Below the pieces are notes generated by a model. The model worked only from the letters and a program-made list of their open reading frames with translations. It did no database searches and was not told where the DNA came from. The position numbers were made by a program, and so were the translations under genes. 64,000 nt of DNA from Clostridium omnivorum (lineage in GTDB: Bacteria > Bacillota > Clostridia > Clostridiales > Clostridiaceae). Below are positions 33,564 to 42,012 of this stretch, in pieces; positions within the stretch are counted from its first letter, which is position 1; the number at the start of each line of letters is the position of its first letter. The stretch is taken from the NCBI RefSeq assembly GCF_026012015.1, contig NZ_BRXR01000001.1:2691501-2755500 (forward strand), read 5' to 3'.

Positions 33564-35303
33564 ATGTTTTACTTGATCTTAATTCTTCTTTTTTTAAAGC
33601 CAAGCTTTAGAAAAGAAGATGTGGGCGGACAGATTGGTCGAGGAATATTTGGGGCTATAATTGCTTTCGTAGTATTCTATATTGGAAATGTAGACAGAAG
33701 CTTTTCATTTATGGTTTCTGTACTTTGGCTACCTGCCATATTTCAATTAGCCTGTGCAGTGTTTTCAAATACAGCAAGCAACATGAGAGGAAAAGATATT
33801 AAGAGCTTAGAGGCACGCAGAGGGGTGAATCACTCTTCTATATTTATTATAATAATGATTATTTTAGCATTAGTAAGTATAGGGTATAATTTATATCCCT
33901 ATATAACTGCCGGTGCTAGCAATCTTGCTAAAATGGTCCCTGTACAAGAGAGTGCAGAAAAGGTTTCGAAGATTAATGCTGAGCATGTAGTAGTTGTATC
34001 TCCAGAAACTGCATACTATGAGATGCAGAAAATGATAGGCACACTTCCAAATCCTAGTGTATATAAAATAGGAGAATTGGGAGTAACCATGATGAAAGAT
34101 AGTGCTTATTATGTAGCGCCAATTGAAGTGGATGGCTTCTTTAGAGAAATAACAAATAATGAAATCCCAGGAGTAATATGCGTTTCTGCTGAAAAACCAG
34201 CAGATGCTAAAATAGTTAATACTCCAAGTAAGATTGCAGAGTCCTTGATGTTTGGACACGACCTTCAAAGATATCTTAGAAAATTTAAATCAAATTCTAT
34301 ATTGTTCCAGGCAAATGCGGAAATGGATGATGAAGGTAATCCATATTATGTTGGAAGTTATGGCCATTATAAATATGGACGCAAAGGACCAGTTGTTGAT
34401 GGAGTTCTATTATATTCCTTCAAGGATGGTAAGGTTACGGACTACAGCATAGATAAAGTTCCTGAGTGGGTGGATGAAGTATATCCTTCTGATGTGTCAG
34501 AAAAATATAACGATTATTTTGGTACTCTAGCAAAAGGTCTATTAAATAAAATAGTATCTAAAACAGGTGTGCATATACCAACTAGATGGAGTGGAGAAAC
34601 AAAGGTAGAAGGACTTGAAGTAAATTCCACTGAAGTTACTGGTGTTATAGATGCTGACGGAAAAATGAAGTGGTTTACCGACCATACAAATACTTCTAAT
34701 GCATCTACAACAATGACTGGCTATACTCTTATGGATATGAAAACTGGAAAAATGATTTATTATAAAACTGCTGGCTATATAAATGGAAAAGGTGCCATGA
34801 ATGCTGTTGATAAAACCCTTGGAGCAAATAAGTCAAACTGGGCACCAGTACAACCTCTTTTCTATAACCTTTATGGATACGAGGCTTGGGTAGTTCCAGT
34901 TGTGAATAAGACTGACGGTGCACTTGTTAAGGTTGCAGTGGTTGCAGCTCAAAATGGATATGTAGTTCTTGAAGACAATAAAGACAATGCGCTTGAAGGC
35001 TTTAAAAATGCTATTGCTTACGGAAAAATAAATGAAAACAGCAATAAAAATGCTAATAGCGAAAAAGCTGAAGAAAAGGCTATAACAGGCAAGGTATCAA
35101 GGATAACTGCAGTAACGGAAGAAGGAAATACTATCTTCTATGTTAAATTGGAAGGTATAAACACAATTTACATGGTTAATAAGTCTGCAGGAATTGATAT
35201 AGTGCTTACAAAAGAAAATGACCAAGTAGAAATAAGGTATATGGATATAAAGGATAACAATGTTGTTTCAACAACTAAATTTAAAAATAATAGTGTAAAA
35301 TAG
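33564..35303 (+). CDS. Membrane protein of unknown function
   Basis: 579 residues. Three hydrophobic segments lie in the first 125 residues (about 1-12, 28-62 and 93-115). A large soluble part follows, with the repeated pattern DGxxxxF/Y and a Tyr/Gly-rich stretch (VGSYGHYKYGRKGPVVDG). A Lys/Asn/Glu-rich linker (about 490-508) leads to a C-terminal domain of about 65 residues shaped like an OB-fold (ITGKVSRITAVTEEGNTIFY). I do not recognise the family. The start follows AAGGGGG. Single gene with its own terminator. Confidence 0.7.
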   Translation: MFYLILILLFLKPSFRKEDVGGQIGRGIFGAIIAFVVFYIGNVDRSFSFMVSVLWLPAIFQLACAVFSNTASNMRGKDIKSLEARRGVNHSSIFIIIMIILALVSIGYNLYPYITAGASNLAKMVPVQESAEKVSKINAEHVVVVSPETAYYEMQKMIGTLPNPSVYKIGELGVTMMKDSAYYVAPIEVDGFFREITNNEIPGVICVSAEKPADAKIVNTPSKIAESLMFGHDLQRYLRKFKSNSILFQANAEMDDEGNPYYVGSYGHYKYGRKGPVVDGVLLYSFKDGKVTDYSIDKVPEWVDEVYPSDVSEKYNDYFGTLAKGLLNKIVSKTGVHIPTRWSGETKVEGLEVNSTEVTGVIDADGKMKWFTDHTNTSNASTTMTGYTLMDMKTGKMIYYKTAGYINGKGAMNAVDKTLGANKSNWAPVQPLFYNLYGYEAWVVPVVNKTDGALVKVAVVAAQNGYVVLEDNKDNALEGFKNAIAYGKINENSNKNANSEKAEEKAITGKVSRITAVTEEGNTIFYVKLEGINTIYMVNKSAGIDIVLTKENDQVEIRYMDIKDNNVVSTTKFKNNSVK

Positions 35304-35311
35304 GTAAAAAT

Positions 35312-35342
35312 AAAGCCCTGTAAATGCAGGGCTTTATTTTAT
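35312..35342. terminator. Bidirectional terminator
   Basis: AAAGCCCTG pairs with CAGGGCTTT; it overlaps the end of queF on the other strand. Confidence 0.9.
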
Positions 35343-35836
35343 CTGTTATCAACCTTTTCAGGGTACATATCATGGTAGAATAATCTCTTTTCAGCAACTT
35401 CTCTCCACTTGGTACCTTCTTTACCATAATTACAGTATGGATCAATAGAAATTCCGCCTCTTGGAGTAAATTTACCCCATACTTCTATATATTTAGGTTC
35501 CATTAGCTTTATTAAATCCTTCATTATTATGTTCATGCAATCTTCATGAAAATCTCCATGATTTCTAAAGCTTAATAGGTATAGCTTTAGGGATTTACTT
35601 TCAACCATTAACTTGTCTGGAACGTAGGAAATATAAATAGTTGCATAATCAGGCTGTCCTGTTTTAGGGCAAAGACTTGTAAACTCAGGACAATTAAATT
35701 TAACAAAATAATCATTGTCAGGGTGCTTATTTACAAATGCTTCAAGTACTGTAGGGTCGTAGTCATAATTATATTTTGTTCCTTGATTTCCGAGAAGGGT
35801 TACTCCTTCTAGTTCTTTTTCATTTCTTCCACTCAT
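35339..35836 (-). CDS. queF: NADPH-dependent preQ0 reductase QueF
   Basis: 165 residues, the usual length of the short QueF type. It reduces 7-cyano-7-deazaguanine (preQ0) to preQ1 in queuosine synthesis. The catalytic Cys is in [11 protein letters not shown], and the hallmark [20 protein letters not shown] follows. An in-frame TTG 15 bases upstream is part of the ribosome site TTGGAGGA; the ATG at 35836 is the start. It forms an operon with queT, 36 bases downstream of it, under a preQ1 riboswitch. Confidence 0.95.
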   Translation of the reverse strand: MSGRNEKELEGVTLLGNQGTKYNYDYDPTVLEAFVNKHPDNDYFVKFNCPEFTSLCPKTGQPDYATIYISYVPDKLMVESKSLKLYLLSFRNHGDFHEDCMNIIMKDLIKLMEPKYIEVWGKFTPRGGISIDPYCNYGKEGTKWREVAEKRLFYHDMYPEKVDNR

Positions 35837-35872
35837 GTTTATTTCCTCCAAATTTATTAACTGCTTAAGGTT

Positions 35873-36364
35873 TTATTTAAGTTTATTCTTCAATTGGTTA
35901 ACTAATACAACTGCAACTATGCCTGGGATAATTTGACCGATGCATAAGCTAGTAGCAAGTACAATATAAGGTACATGTAGTACATAAGAAAGCCAAATAG
36001 GAACTACTAATCCAGGAACTAAAATCACTGGTATTGCTATAAAGCAATCATTAAGATTGTTTTTTCTTATAAGGTAAACTAAAAAGGATGTAAGCACACC
36101 TACTAAAAATCCTCCTAGCATATCAAATATGCCAAGACCGCCCATTAATGTATTGCTCAAAAGGTTGCTAAATCCTAGAGGAACAATTAAAAATGGATAA
36201 ATTGCACTTAATCCATATAGAGAAGTAGCTAGTCTTATTTGATATTGCCCAAATGAAAAACCCTGAGTAAAGTACATTATTACTATGTACAATGCCATAA
36301 CAATTCCGGAAATAGTAATTTTGTTAACTGATGATATTTGTTTTATACTCTGTTTTTGCTGCAA
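35873..36364 (-). CDS. queT: QueT-type queuosine precursor transporter
   Basis: 163 residues, about five membrane segments, resembling QueT, the substrate subunit of an ECF-type importer for queuosine precursors. Family-like features include QYQIRLATSLYGLSAIYP and NTLMGGLGIFDMLGGFLVG. It starts with TTG at 36364, seven bases from AGGAGG. Control by a preQ1-I riboswitch and linkage to queF support the role. Confidence 0.88.
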   Translation of the reverse strand: MQQKQSIKQISSVNKITISGIVMALYIVIMYFTQGFSFGQYQIRLATSLYGLSAIYPFLIVPLGFSNLLSNTLMGGLGIFDMLGGFLVGVLTSFLVYLIRKNNLNDCFIAIPVILVPGLVVPIWLSYVLHVPYIVLATSLCIGQIIPGIVAVVLVNQLKNKLK

Positions 36365-36392
36365 TTTGCTGCCTCCTAAAGATAAATTTAAA

Positions 36393-36418
36393 AATAAAAA
36401 AAGGGCATAAGCTGCCCT
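36393..36418 (-). terminator. Second terminator in the queT leader
   Basis: On the minus strand GGGCA-GCTTA-TGCCC is followed by seven T, about 30 bases before the queT start. Confidence 0.85.
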
Positions 36419-36465
36419 ATAAACTTAATACTATTTGTATTCTTTTATTTTGAATTAAAAAATTG

Positions 36466-36491
36466 CAAAATAAAAGGGGCACAAAGCCCCA
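36466..36491 (-). terminator. First terminator in the queT leader
   Basis: On the minus strand GGGGC-TTTGT-GCCCC is followed by TTTTATTTT. It lies 34 bases after the aptamer. Confidence 0.75.
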
Positions 36492-36505
36492 TCAAATACA
36501 AAATA

Positions 36506-36523
36506 TACTACTAACAAGTAGTA
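36506..36523 (-). promoter_or_regulatory. Hairpin abutting the preQ1 aptamer tail
   Basis: TACTACT pairs with AGTAGTA around a four-base loop, two bases after the aptamer tail; a candidate expression-platform stem. Confidence 0.5.
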
Positions 36524-36524
36524 A

Positions 36525-36566
36525 GTACCCTAGTTTTGTTTATAGACAGGATGGTTACGAACTGTC
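36525..36566 (-). promoter_or_regulatory. preQ1-I riboswitch
   Basis: On the minus strand P1 is GACAG/CTGTC, enclosing the loop TTCGTAACCATC. It is followed by the A-rich tail ending AAAACTAGGG that forms the pseudoknot. This is the preQ1 class I pattern, and it controls queT-queF. Confidence 0.88.
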
Positions 36567-36587
36567 TTATTTTATTTTCTGAAAATA

Positions 36588-36616
36588 ATAATAGCATAAT
36601 TAGTGCAAATATGCAA
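36588..36616 (-). promoter_or_regulatory. Promoter for queT-queF
   Basis: On the minus strand TTGCAT (36611-36616), a 17-base spacer and TATTAT (36588-36593). Confidence 0.6.
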
Positions 36617-36639
36617 TTGTTCAATATATGTAAAAATCG

Positions 36640-37662
36640 TTAATTTAGTACATAAACATTTACATATTTCACTGCCCAATTTGTTGATTCACCATATGTA
36701 TCAAAAAACACGTCAATGGTTTTTCCAATTATATTTGTACCAGTATCGGCTGCTATGGCAAAACCATAACCTTCCACAAATACCTTGGTACCAAGTGGAA
36801 TAACACTTGGGTCAACAGCAATAGTACTGTAACCGTCCGGATTTCTTACAGCAAGTCTACCGGAAGCCGTATATGTTCTGCCTATGCCGCGAATAGCACT
36901 ATAAGCAGTAGCTCTAGCTCTGAAAGATTTACTATAAGGTAGAGGATCTCCACCTCTTGAAATTGGTTTATCAGGATAAGTTCCAAGTACTACTATTTTA
37001 TCTGTAGGATTTTTAGTTACTTTTTCACTAACAGTTTTTCTTGCTACTTCTTTTCCATTTTCATAGGTTACATCTGTAACAATCTGCTTTTCACCATTTT
37101 CACCGTCCTGAACGGTTTTCTTTACTGTATTTGATAAACCTCGGTCGGTTTTCATTACAGTTTTAAACTCAACTGGAACTGAATCTTTAAAGGTTTTAGT
37201 TTCAACCTTTACTACTTCTACATTCATATTTACATCAAGCTTTGTATTAAGCTCAGGAGTAACTTTATCCTGTGGATTGTAAGTTATTCCTTCAGCCTTC
37301 AGCATGGCTTCAACAGTATCCTCTGCAGTGAGTACATCTGTTTCTTTTCCTTCTACAACAACCTTAATGCTTACTGCCCGTTTAATGTTAACAGTATCTT
37401 TGTTAACTATTTTTGCATTTAAACTAGGAGATACTTTATCTTTTTGACCCACAGCTATGTCTTTATCTTTTAATGCCTTTTCAACAGTGTTGCTAAATGT
37501 TATAACCTTAATGGGTTTTCCGTCAATTACTACAGTAATGGTTTTTAATTTAACCCATACCAAAGTGCTTAGAATTGTAATTAATGTCACCAGCGCCAGA
37601 GAAGCTAAAATGGTCTTATTTCTTTTCTTTTCAAGAAAAGCTTTGAAATTTATAATGGCCAT
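36640..37662 (-). CDS. yabE: YabE-like cell-wall protein (DUF348, G5, 3D domains)
   Basis: 340 residues. An N-terminal membrane anchor (about 17-37) is followed by two DUF348 repeats (about 40-150: TVVIDGKPIKVITFSNTVEK, KVVVEGKETDVLTAEDTVEA), a G5 domain (about 155-232) and a C-terminal 3D domain with its Asp residues (ATAYS, IAVDPSVIPLGTKVFV, AADTG, IDVFF). It resembles YabE and resuscitation-promoting-factor-like proteins thought to cleave peptidoglycan, active outside the membrane. The ribosome site AGGGGGAG lies very close to the ATG. Confidence 0.9.
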   Translation of the reverse strand: MAIINFKAFLEKKRNKTILASLALVTLITILSTLVWVKLKTITVVIDGKPIKVITFSNTVEKALKDKDIAVGQKDKVSPSLNAKIVNKDTVNIKRAVSIKVVVEGKETDVLTAEDTVEAMLKAEGITYNPQDKVTPELNTKLDVNMNVEVVKVETKTFKDSVPVEFKTVMKTDRGLSNTVKKTVQDGENGEKQIVTDVTYENGKEVARKTVSEKVTKNPTDKIVVLGTYPDKPISRGGDPLPYSKSFRARATAYSAIRGIGRTYTASGRLAVRNPDGYSTIAVDPSVIPLGTKVFVEGYGFAIAADTGTNIIGKTIDVFFDTYGESTNWAVKYVNVYVLN

Positions 37663-37694
37663 CTCCCCCTATCTATATTGGTAAATATATGAAG

Positions 37695-37723
37695 ATGATA
37701 TAGCATTTTTTTGATTCTGTCAA
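37695..37723 (-). promoter_or_regulatory. Promoter for the yabE-like gene
   Basis: On the minus strand TTGACA (37718-37723), a 17-base spacer and TATCAT (37695-37700). Confidence 0.65.
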
Positions 37724-37988
37724 ATTTGAAGGATTTAAATTGCATGGATTTAATATTTTGAATATATTTGTTAATGCAATTTGCAGCTTCAATTTACATA
37801 TCCGTCTTATTCAATTATATTACTAACACTCCCAAAAAAGACTGAAATATTAAGGGGACTAGTATCAATTGTTCAAAGTTATATTTTGCAGTGCCGAAAA
37901 TATTTAATTTAATAAAAGAAGGAATTTGTTAATATCTGGTGAATAAATAAGGCATGCATTTATATTAATTAAGGATGGTACAAATTAT
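37724..37988. other. Intergenic region with no recognised element
   Basis: AT-rich region before the second MATE gene. I see no good promoter match, riboswitch or terminator, only the ribosome site AAGGATGG at its end. Confidence 0.4.
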
Positions 37989-39341
37989 ATGCTGCAATTA
38001 ATAAAAAAGATTGATCTTACACCTGATTTAAAGAAGATATTTTATCTTTCATGGCCTGTAATGCTTGGCATGATACTGCAAAGTTTACTAGGAACAGTAG
38101 ATATGATATTCATATCCAAGCTTGGAACAAATGAACTTGCTGCTGCATCTTTAGGGCAATCTGCTACTACAGTGGTTTTTGTAATGTCTACATTGGTATC
38201 AGCAGGGACTATAGCACTTGTTACGAGGAGCTATGGAGAAGGTAATATGGATAAAGTAAAAAGGTATAGCTCAGAGTCTTTTTTACTGTCTGCAATTATA
38301 GGTGGCATACTTAGCATTATTTGTTATATATATACCAAGCCTATAATTATACTTATGTTTAACCCAGAAGCTAAAATTCTAGATTTATCCTATAAATACT
38401 TATCGGTTTTGTTTATAGGGACAATTTTTGTGTTTTTAAATTCAGCCTTGAGAACAATAATGCAGGCATTAGGGGATACAAGAACGCCACTTTATGTATT
38501 TGGTGCTTCAAATATACTTAATATGCTTCTTGCACCACTTTTAATATTTGTTTTTCACTTAGGAATAAGAGGTGCTGCCTTAGCTGCGGTATTGTCTACC
38601 ATTTTTTCCTTTGTAACAATAAATTATATTCTTATAAAAAAGCTATACAATAAAAGCTTAAAATGCTTTTTAGCAAGTATGAAGCTTGAATTTTCTACAA
38701 GTTTTAAAATATTTAAAATTGGAGGCTGGGCTTGCCTACAACAATTAGCTAGACCTTTAACCGGTATGTTCATGGTACGTCTTGTCTATGAGGTTGGAGG
38801 AAAGGATGGCTCAGCAGCTTTTGGTGCAGGCGGGCAGGTTTTTAATTATACCTTTATATTTCTAGTGGGTCTTTCTACCGCTATTGCAATAATGGTAGGA
38901 CAGAGTCTTGGAAAGGGAGATGTTGAGGGGTGTAACAATATTATAAGAGAAGGAATAAAGCTGGCAGTAATAAATATGGCTATCTTTTCAATACCATATT
39001 TCTTTTTACCAGGATCAATGATGAGGCTTTTTACCACAGATGCTAATGTGACTAGAATTGGAGTTGCATATTTAAGGATAGTTTATTTAGGTGTTGTATT
39101 TGTAATTTTTCCAACAATATACGGAGGGGTATTTCAAGGTGCCGGAGATACTTTTCCACCTATGATATCTTCGATAATAGCAAATGTTTTTCTAAAATTG
39201 CCTATAGCTTACATACTTGCTAGAGGATTTCATATGGGCACTAACGGTGTATGGATTTCAATTGCTTTATCTGTAATTATAGAGGCAATTATTATAGTTT
39301 TTTTCTTTAAGCAGAATAGATGGAAAGAAAGGGTGATTTAA
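37989..39341 (+). CDS. MATE-family efflux pump (second)
   Basis: 450 residues, twelve membrane segments in two halves. It has the NorM/DinF-type N-terminus (FYLSWPVMLGMILQSLLGTV followed by DMIFISKLG) and a C-terminal half repeat. It is clearly diverged from the pump at 32 kb. The following acetyltransferase gene starts one base after the stop, so the two are cotranscribed and may deal with the same compound by export and modification. Confidence 0.88.
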   Translation: MLQLIKKIDLTPDLKKIFYLSWPVMLGMILQSLLGTVDMIFISKLGTNELAAASLGQSATTVVFVMSTLVSAGTIALVTRSYGEGNMDKVKRYSSESFLLSAIIGGILSIICYIYTKPIIILMFNPEAKILDLSYKYLSVLFIGTIFVFLNSALRTIMQALGDTRTPLYVFGASNILNMLLAPLLIFVFHLGIRGAALAAVLSTIFSFVTINYILIKKLYNKSLKCFLASMKLEFSTSFKIFKIGGWACLQQLARPLTGMFMVRLVYEVGGKDGSAAFGAGGQVFNYTFIFLVGLSTAIAIMVGQSLGKGDVEGCNNIIREGIKLAVINMAIFSIPYFFLPGSMMRLFTTDANVTRIGVAYLRIVYLGVVFVIFPTIYGGVFQGAGDTFPPMISSIIANVFLKLPIAYILARGFHMGTNGVWISIALSVIIEAIIIVFFFKQNRWKERVI

Positions 39342-39342
39342 T

Positions 39343-40095
39343 ATGCTTACACGTACTGAAAGCTCTAAGATTATAACTGAATTCCTAAAAAAAGATTTAC
39401 TTATAAATTTAAATATACTAGGAGTTATTGAAAATAGGCCTGAGGCTGAAATCTATGTAGACAACCCCCAAGACCCAACGGGGATATTAGTAAACAAGGG
39501 GTATATGAATTATTTATATTCTAAAAATAGTTCTTTTCTTGAAGAAGTAATTGAAAGGTTTAATAAGGATGGCTATTATGGCTTTGCAGGTATAGATAGA
39601 TCAATTGCAGACAGTATAAGAGAGCATTATGAAGTGGATTGGTGCAACCCATGTACATTATACTATTTACCCAAGGAGAATTTAGATTTAACTAGAATAA
39701 AAAATGAAGTCCAAAGTATAGATATAAAGGATGCTGAAACTATAGACTATTATTATACCTTTAGAGGCGAAAATTCAATTAATTTTATTAAAGATGATAT
39801 ACAAAATAGACCATCTTCAGCTGTATATAAGGATGGAGAAATAGTATGCTGGGTACTTACTCACGATGATAATTCCTTAGGTATTATGTATACAAAGGAA
39901 GAGCATAGAAGAAAAGGCTATGCTGAGGATGTGACTATAGATATTGCTGCAAAGCATATTGAAAAAGGCAATGTACCATATCTTCACATAATAGAGGGAA
40001 ATGGAATGTCACCAGGCCTTGCTAAAAAATGTGGATTTGTGGAATGTGGAAAAGTAGATTGGTTTGGTATTAGAGTAGGAAATCCAGAAGAATAA
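39343..40095 (+). CDS. GNAT-like acetyltransferase
   Basis: 250 residues. The C-terminal half holds a GNAT motif with an acetyl-CoA loop (TKEEHRRKGYAEDVTIDIA) and the ending MSPGLAKKCGFVECGK; the N-terminal half is a diverged GNAT-like domain. The substrate is unknown. Start one base after the MATE gene stop, with a GGTGAT-type ribosome site inside that gene. Confidence 0.8.
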   Translation: MLTRTESSKIITEFLKKDLLINLNILGVIENRPEAEIYVDNPQDPTGILVNKGYMNYLYSKNSSFLEEVIERFNKDGYYGFAGIDRSIADSIREHYEVDWCNPCTLYYLPKENLDLTRIKNEVQSIDIKDAETIDYYYTFRGENSINFIKDDIQNRPSSAVYKDGEIVCWVLTHDDNSLGIMYTKEEHRRKGYAEDVTIDIAAKHIEKGNVPYLHIIEGNGMSPGLAKKCGFVECGKVDWFGIRVGNPEE

Positions 40096-40158
40096 TAAGA
40101 TAAATATATGGTGATACAGTTAGAAGCTTTATAATGGAAAAACAGGGTATAAATCTCA

Positions 40159-40187
40159 TTGACTATTTGCTTATTTGTTAATAAAAT
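40159..40187 (+). promoter_or_regulatory. Promoter for the glycine-riboswitch transcript
   Basis: TTGACT (40159-40164), a 17-base spacer and TAAAAT (40182-40187). Confidence 0.65.
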
Positions 40188-40217
40188 TAAGCAGTAAAGT
40201 TAATATTGTGAATGATA

Positions 40218-40396
40218 ATTGTTGGAGATATCTTAAAAAGATAACCGTAGAAGAAAGGAATAAATTATGCTCAATATTTATTCCGAAGCTTTCAGGTCAA
40301 GTACAATAATTTGACACAACCCTGGAGAGACCGCTTAATCGTGGCATCAAAGGAGCAACTTAAATTTGAGGAAACTTTCAGATAAAAGGACAGGGA
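40218..40396 (+). promoter_or_regulatory. Tandem glycine riboswitch
   Basis: Two aptamers in a row. The first (about 40218-40312) has GTTGGAGATATC, AACCG and CTTTCAGGTCAAGTACAA. The second (40320-40395) has CCCTGGAGAGACCG, GGAGCAA and CTTTCAGATAAAAGGACAGG. Both show the conserved GGAGA...CTTTCAGG/A...AAAAGGACA blocks of the gcvT element. P1 of the second aptamer is CCCTG/CAGGG, whose 3' arm is also used by the terminator. Confidence 0.88.
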
Positions 40397-40452
40397 ATAA
40401 GGTAGCATTATTTTTTATGCGACTTTGTTCCCTGTCCTTTTATACATTTTTA
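40384..40452 (+). terminator. Glycine-controlled terminator
   Basis: A perfect 14-pair stem, AAAAGGACAGGGAA with TTCCCTGTCCTTTT, followed by ATACATTTTT. It competes with P1 of the second aptamer, so glycine should prevent it from forming (ON switch). Confidence 0.88.
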
Positions 40453-40564
40453 TAAAATTGCTTTTTCATGGCTATAGTATTCAAGAAAATTAATTTATTG
40501 GGGAATAATAAATTAGGGGCTTTTTTTATAGAAACAATGAAAAATAGTTTAGGATGGTGTATTT

Positions 40565-41914
40565 ATGGAAGCTGAAAAGCAACAAAGAAATGAAGTGAAG
40601 GGCTCAAAGGAACTTAAGAAGGAAATAGGATTATTAGAAGCAATGACAATGGTTATAGGGGTAGTAATTGGTTCTGGTATATTTTTCAAGGCTTCTACAG
40701 TTTTTAAAAATGCCGGAACTCCCAAGCTAGGGGTGCTAGCTTGGGTTATTGGGGGCATAATTACAATGGCCTCAGCTCTTACAGTAGCAGAAATTGCTGC
40801 TGCAATTCCAAAGACTGGTGGAATGTTTGTTTATCTAAAAGAGCTTTATAGTGAAAAATGGGCGTTCTTATTTGGATGGATGCAGACCCTTATATATGTT
40901 CCAGGAGTTGCCGCTGCTCTATCTATAGTTTTTGTTACACAGGCTACTTATTTTATTCCAATGACTGGAGCACAGCAAAAAATTCTTGCTATATTTATGT
41001 TATTCTTCATAATGATAATAAATGTTTTATCTACTAAACTAGGTAGTAAGGTACAATTTGTTGCTACTATTGCAAAGCTTATTCCTATATTTGTTATTAT
41101 AATCTTTGGCTTGCTTAAAGGCCAGGCGCATAGTCTTTCTGTTCCAGTGACTGCTGGTACCTCGATGGGTGCTGCAGGGTTTGGTGCAGCAATACTGGGA
41201 ACTCTATGGGCATATGATGGGTGGATTGGTGTAGGAAACATGGCTGGAGAGCTTAAAAATCCTAAAAAAGACCTTCCGAAATCCATAATATTAGGATTAT
41301 CAATAACTATAGTAGTTTATATTTTAATAAATATGGCTATTGTAAATGTTATGCCAGTTTCAAAGGTTATTGCCTCTCAAAAACCTGCTTCTGATGTTGC
41401 AGTAATACTTTTTGGTAATTCAGGTGCTGGACTCATAGCTGCAGGTATTATGATTTCTATATTTGGAGCTATGAATGGATATCTAATGACAGGTGTAAGA
41501 GTTCCTTTTGCTATGGCCCAAGATAATCTATTTCCATTTCCAAAGTTCTTTGGGAAAGTTAGTAATAAATATGTAACACCAATAAATGCCTTTGTTTTTG
41601 AGATAGTTCTTGCGTGCTTATATGTTCTTAGTGGGTCTTTTGATACACTTACGAATCTTGCAGTTTTCGTAATGTGGATATTCTTCGTTATGACTGTGGG
41701 TGGAATATTTATCTTAAGAAAAAAGCACAAGGATTTAGCTAGAACTTACAGCGTACCATTATATCCAATTGTGCCTATAATAGGAATTGCAGGAGGTATA
41801 TATATAATAATAAGTACTTTGATAACAGATACAAGGTATGCATTATTTGGAATAGTTGTTACTCTTGTTGGCTTGCCAGTTTATATGGCTATTAAAAAGA
41901 GCTCTAATAAGTAG
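40565..41914 (+). CDS. APC-family amino acid permease under glycine control
   Basis: 449 residues, twelve membrane segments. It has the APC entry motif TMVIGVVIGSGIFFKAST and the consensus loop GELKNPKKDLPKSIILGL; it resembles the LAT/SteT-like amino acid exchangers. Its leader is a tandem glycine riboswitch predicted to turn expression on when glycine is abundant, so it probably moves glycine (export, or uptake for catabolism) or an exchanged amino acid. The start follows AGGATGGTG. Confidence 0.88.
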   Translation: MEAEKQQRNEVKGSKELKKEIGLLEAMTMVIGVVIGSGIFFKASTVFKNAGTPKLGVLAWVIGGIITMASALTVAEIAAAIPKTGGMFVYLKELYSEKWAFLFGWMQTLIYVPGVAAALSIVFVTQATYFIPMTGAQQKILAIFMLFFIMIINVLSTKLGSKVQFVATIAKLIPIFVIIIFGLLKGQAHSLSVPVTAGTSMGAAGFGAAILGTLWAYDGWIGVGNMAGELKNPKKDLPKSIILGLSITIVVYILINMAIVNVMPVSKVIASQKPASDVAVILFGNSGAGLIAAGIMISIFGAMNGYLMTGVRVPFAMAQDNLFPFPKFFGKVSNKYVTPINAFVFEIVLACLYVLSGSFDTLTNLAVFVMWIFFVMTVGGIFILRKKHKDLARTYSVPLYPIVPIIGIAGGIYIIISTLITDTRYALFGIVVTLVGLPVYMAIKKSSNK

Positions 41915-41929
41915 ATTTATAGGAAAAAT

Positions 41930-41957
41930 AAAAAGTGCCTTTTGGCACTTTTTATTT
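41930..41957. terminator. Terminator after the APC permease
   Basis: AAAAAGTGCC pairs with GGCACTTTTT around TTTT; T tracts on both strands make it bidirectional. Confidence 0.88.
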
Positions 41958-41960
41958 TCA

Positions 41961-41997
41961 GGTGGTAAACTCTTATTTGAGTTTACCACTATTTTTT
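41961..41997 (+). terminator. Second hairpin after the APC permease
   Basis: GGTGGTAAACTC pairs with GAGTTTACCACT and is followed by ATTTTTT. Its GGTAAACT/AGTTTACC core equals part of the stem in the thrS-leader repeat. Confidence 0.7.
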
Positions 41998-42012
41998 GCA
42001 ATAATATAAAGT

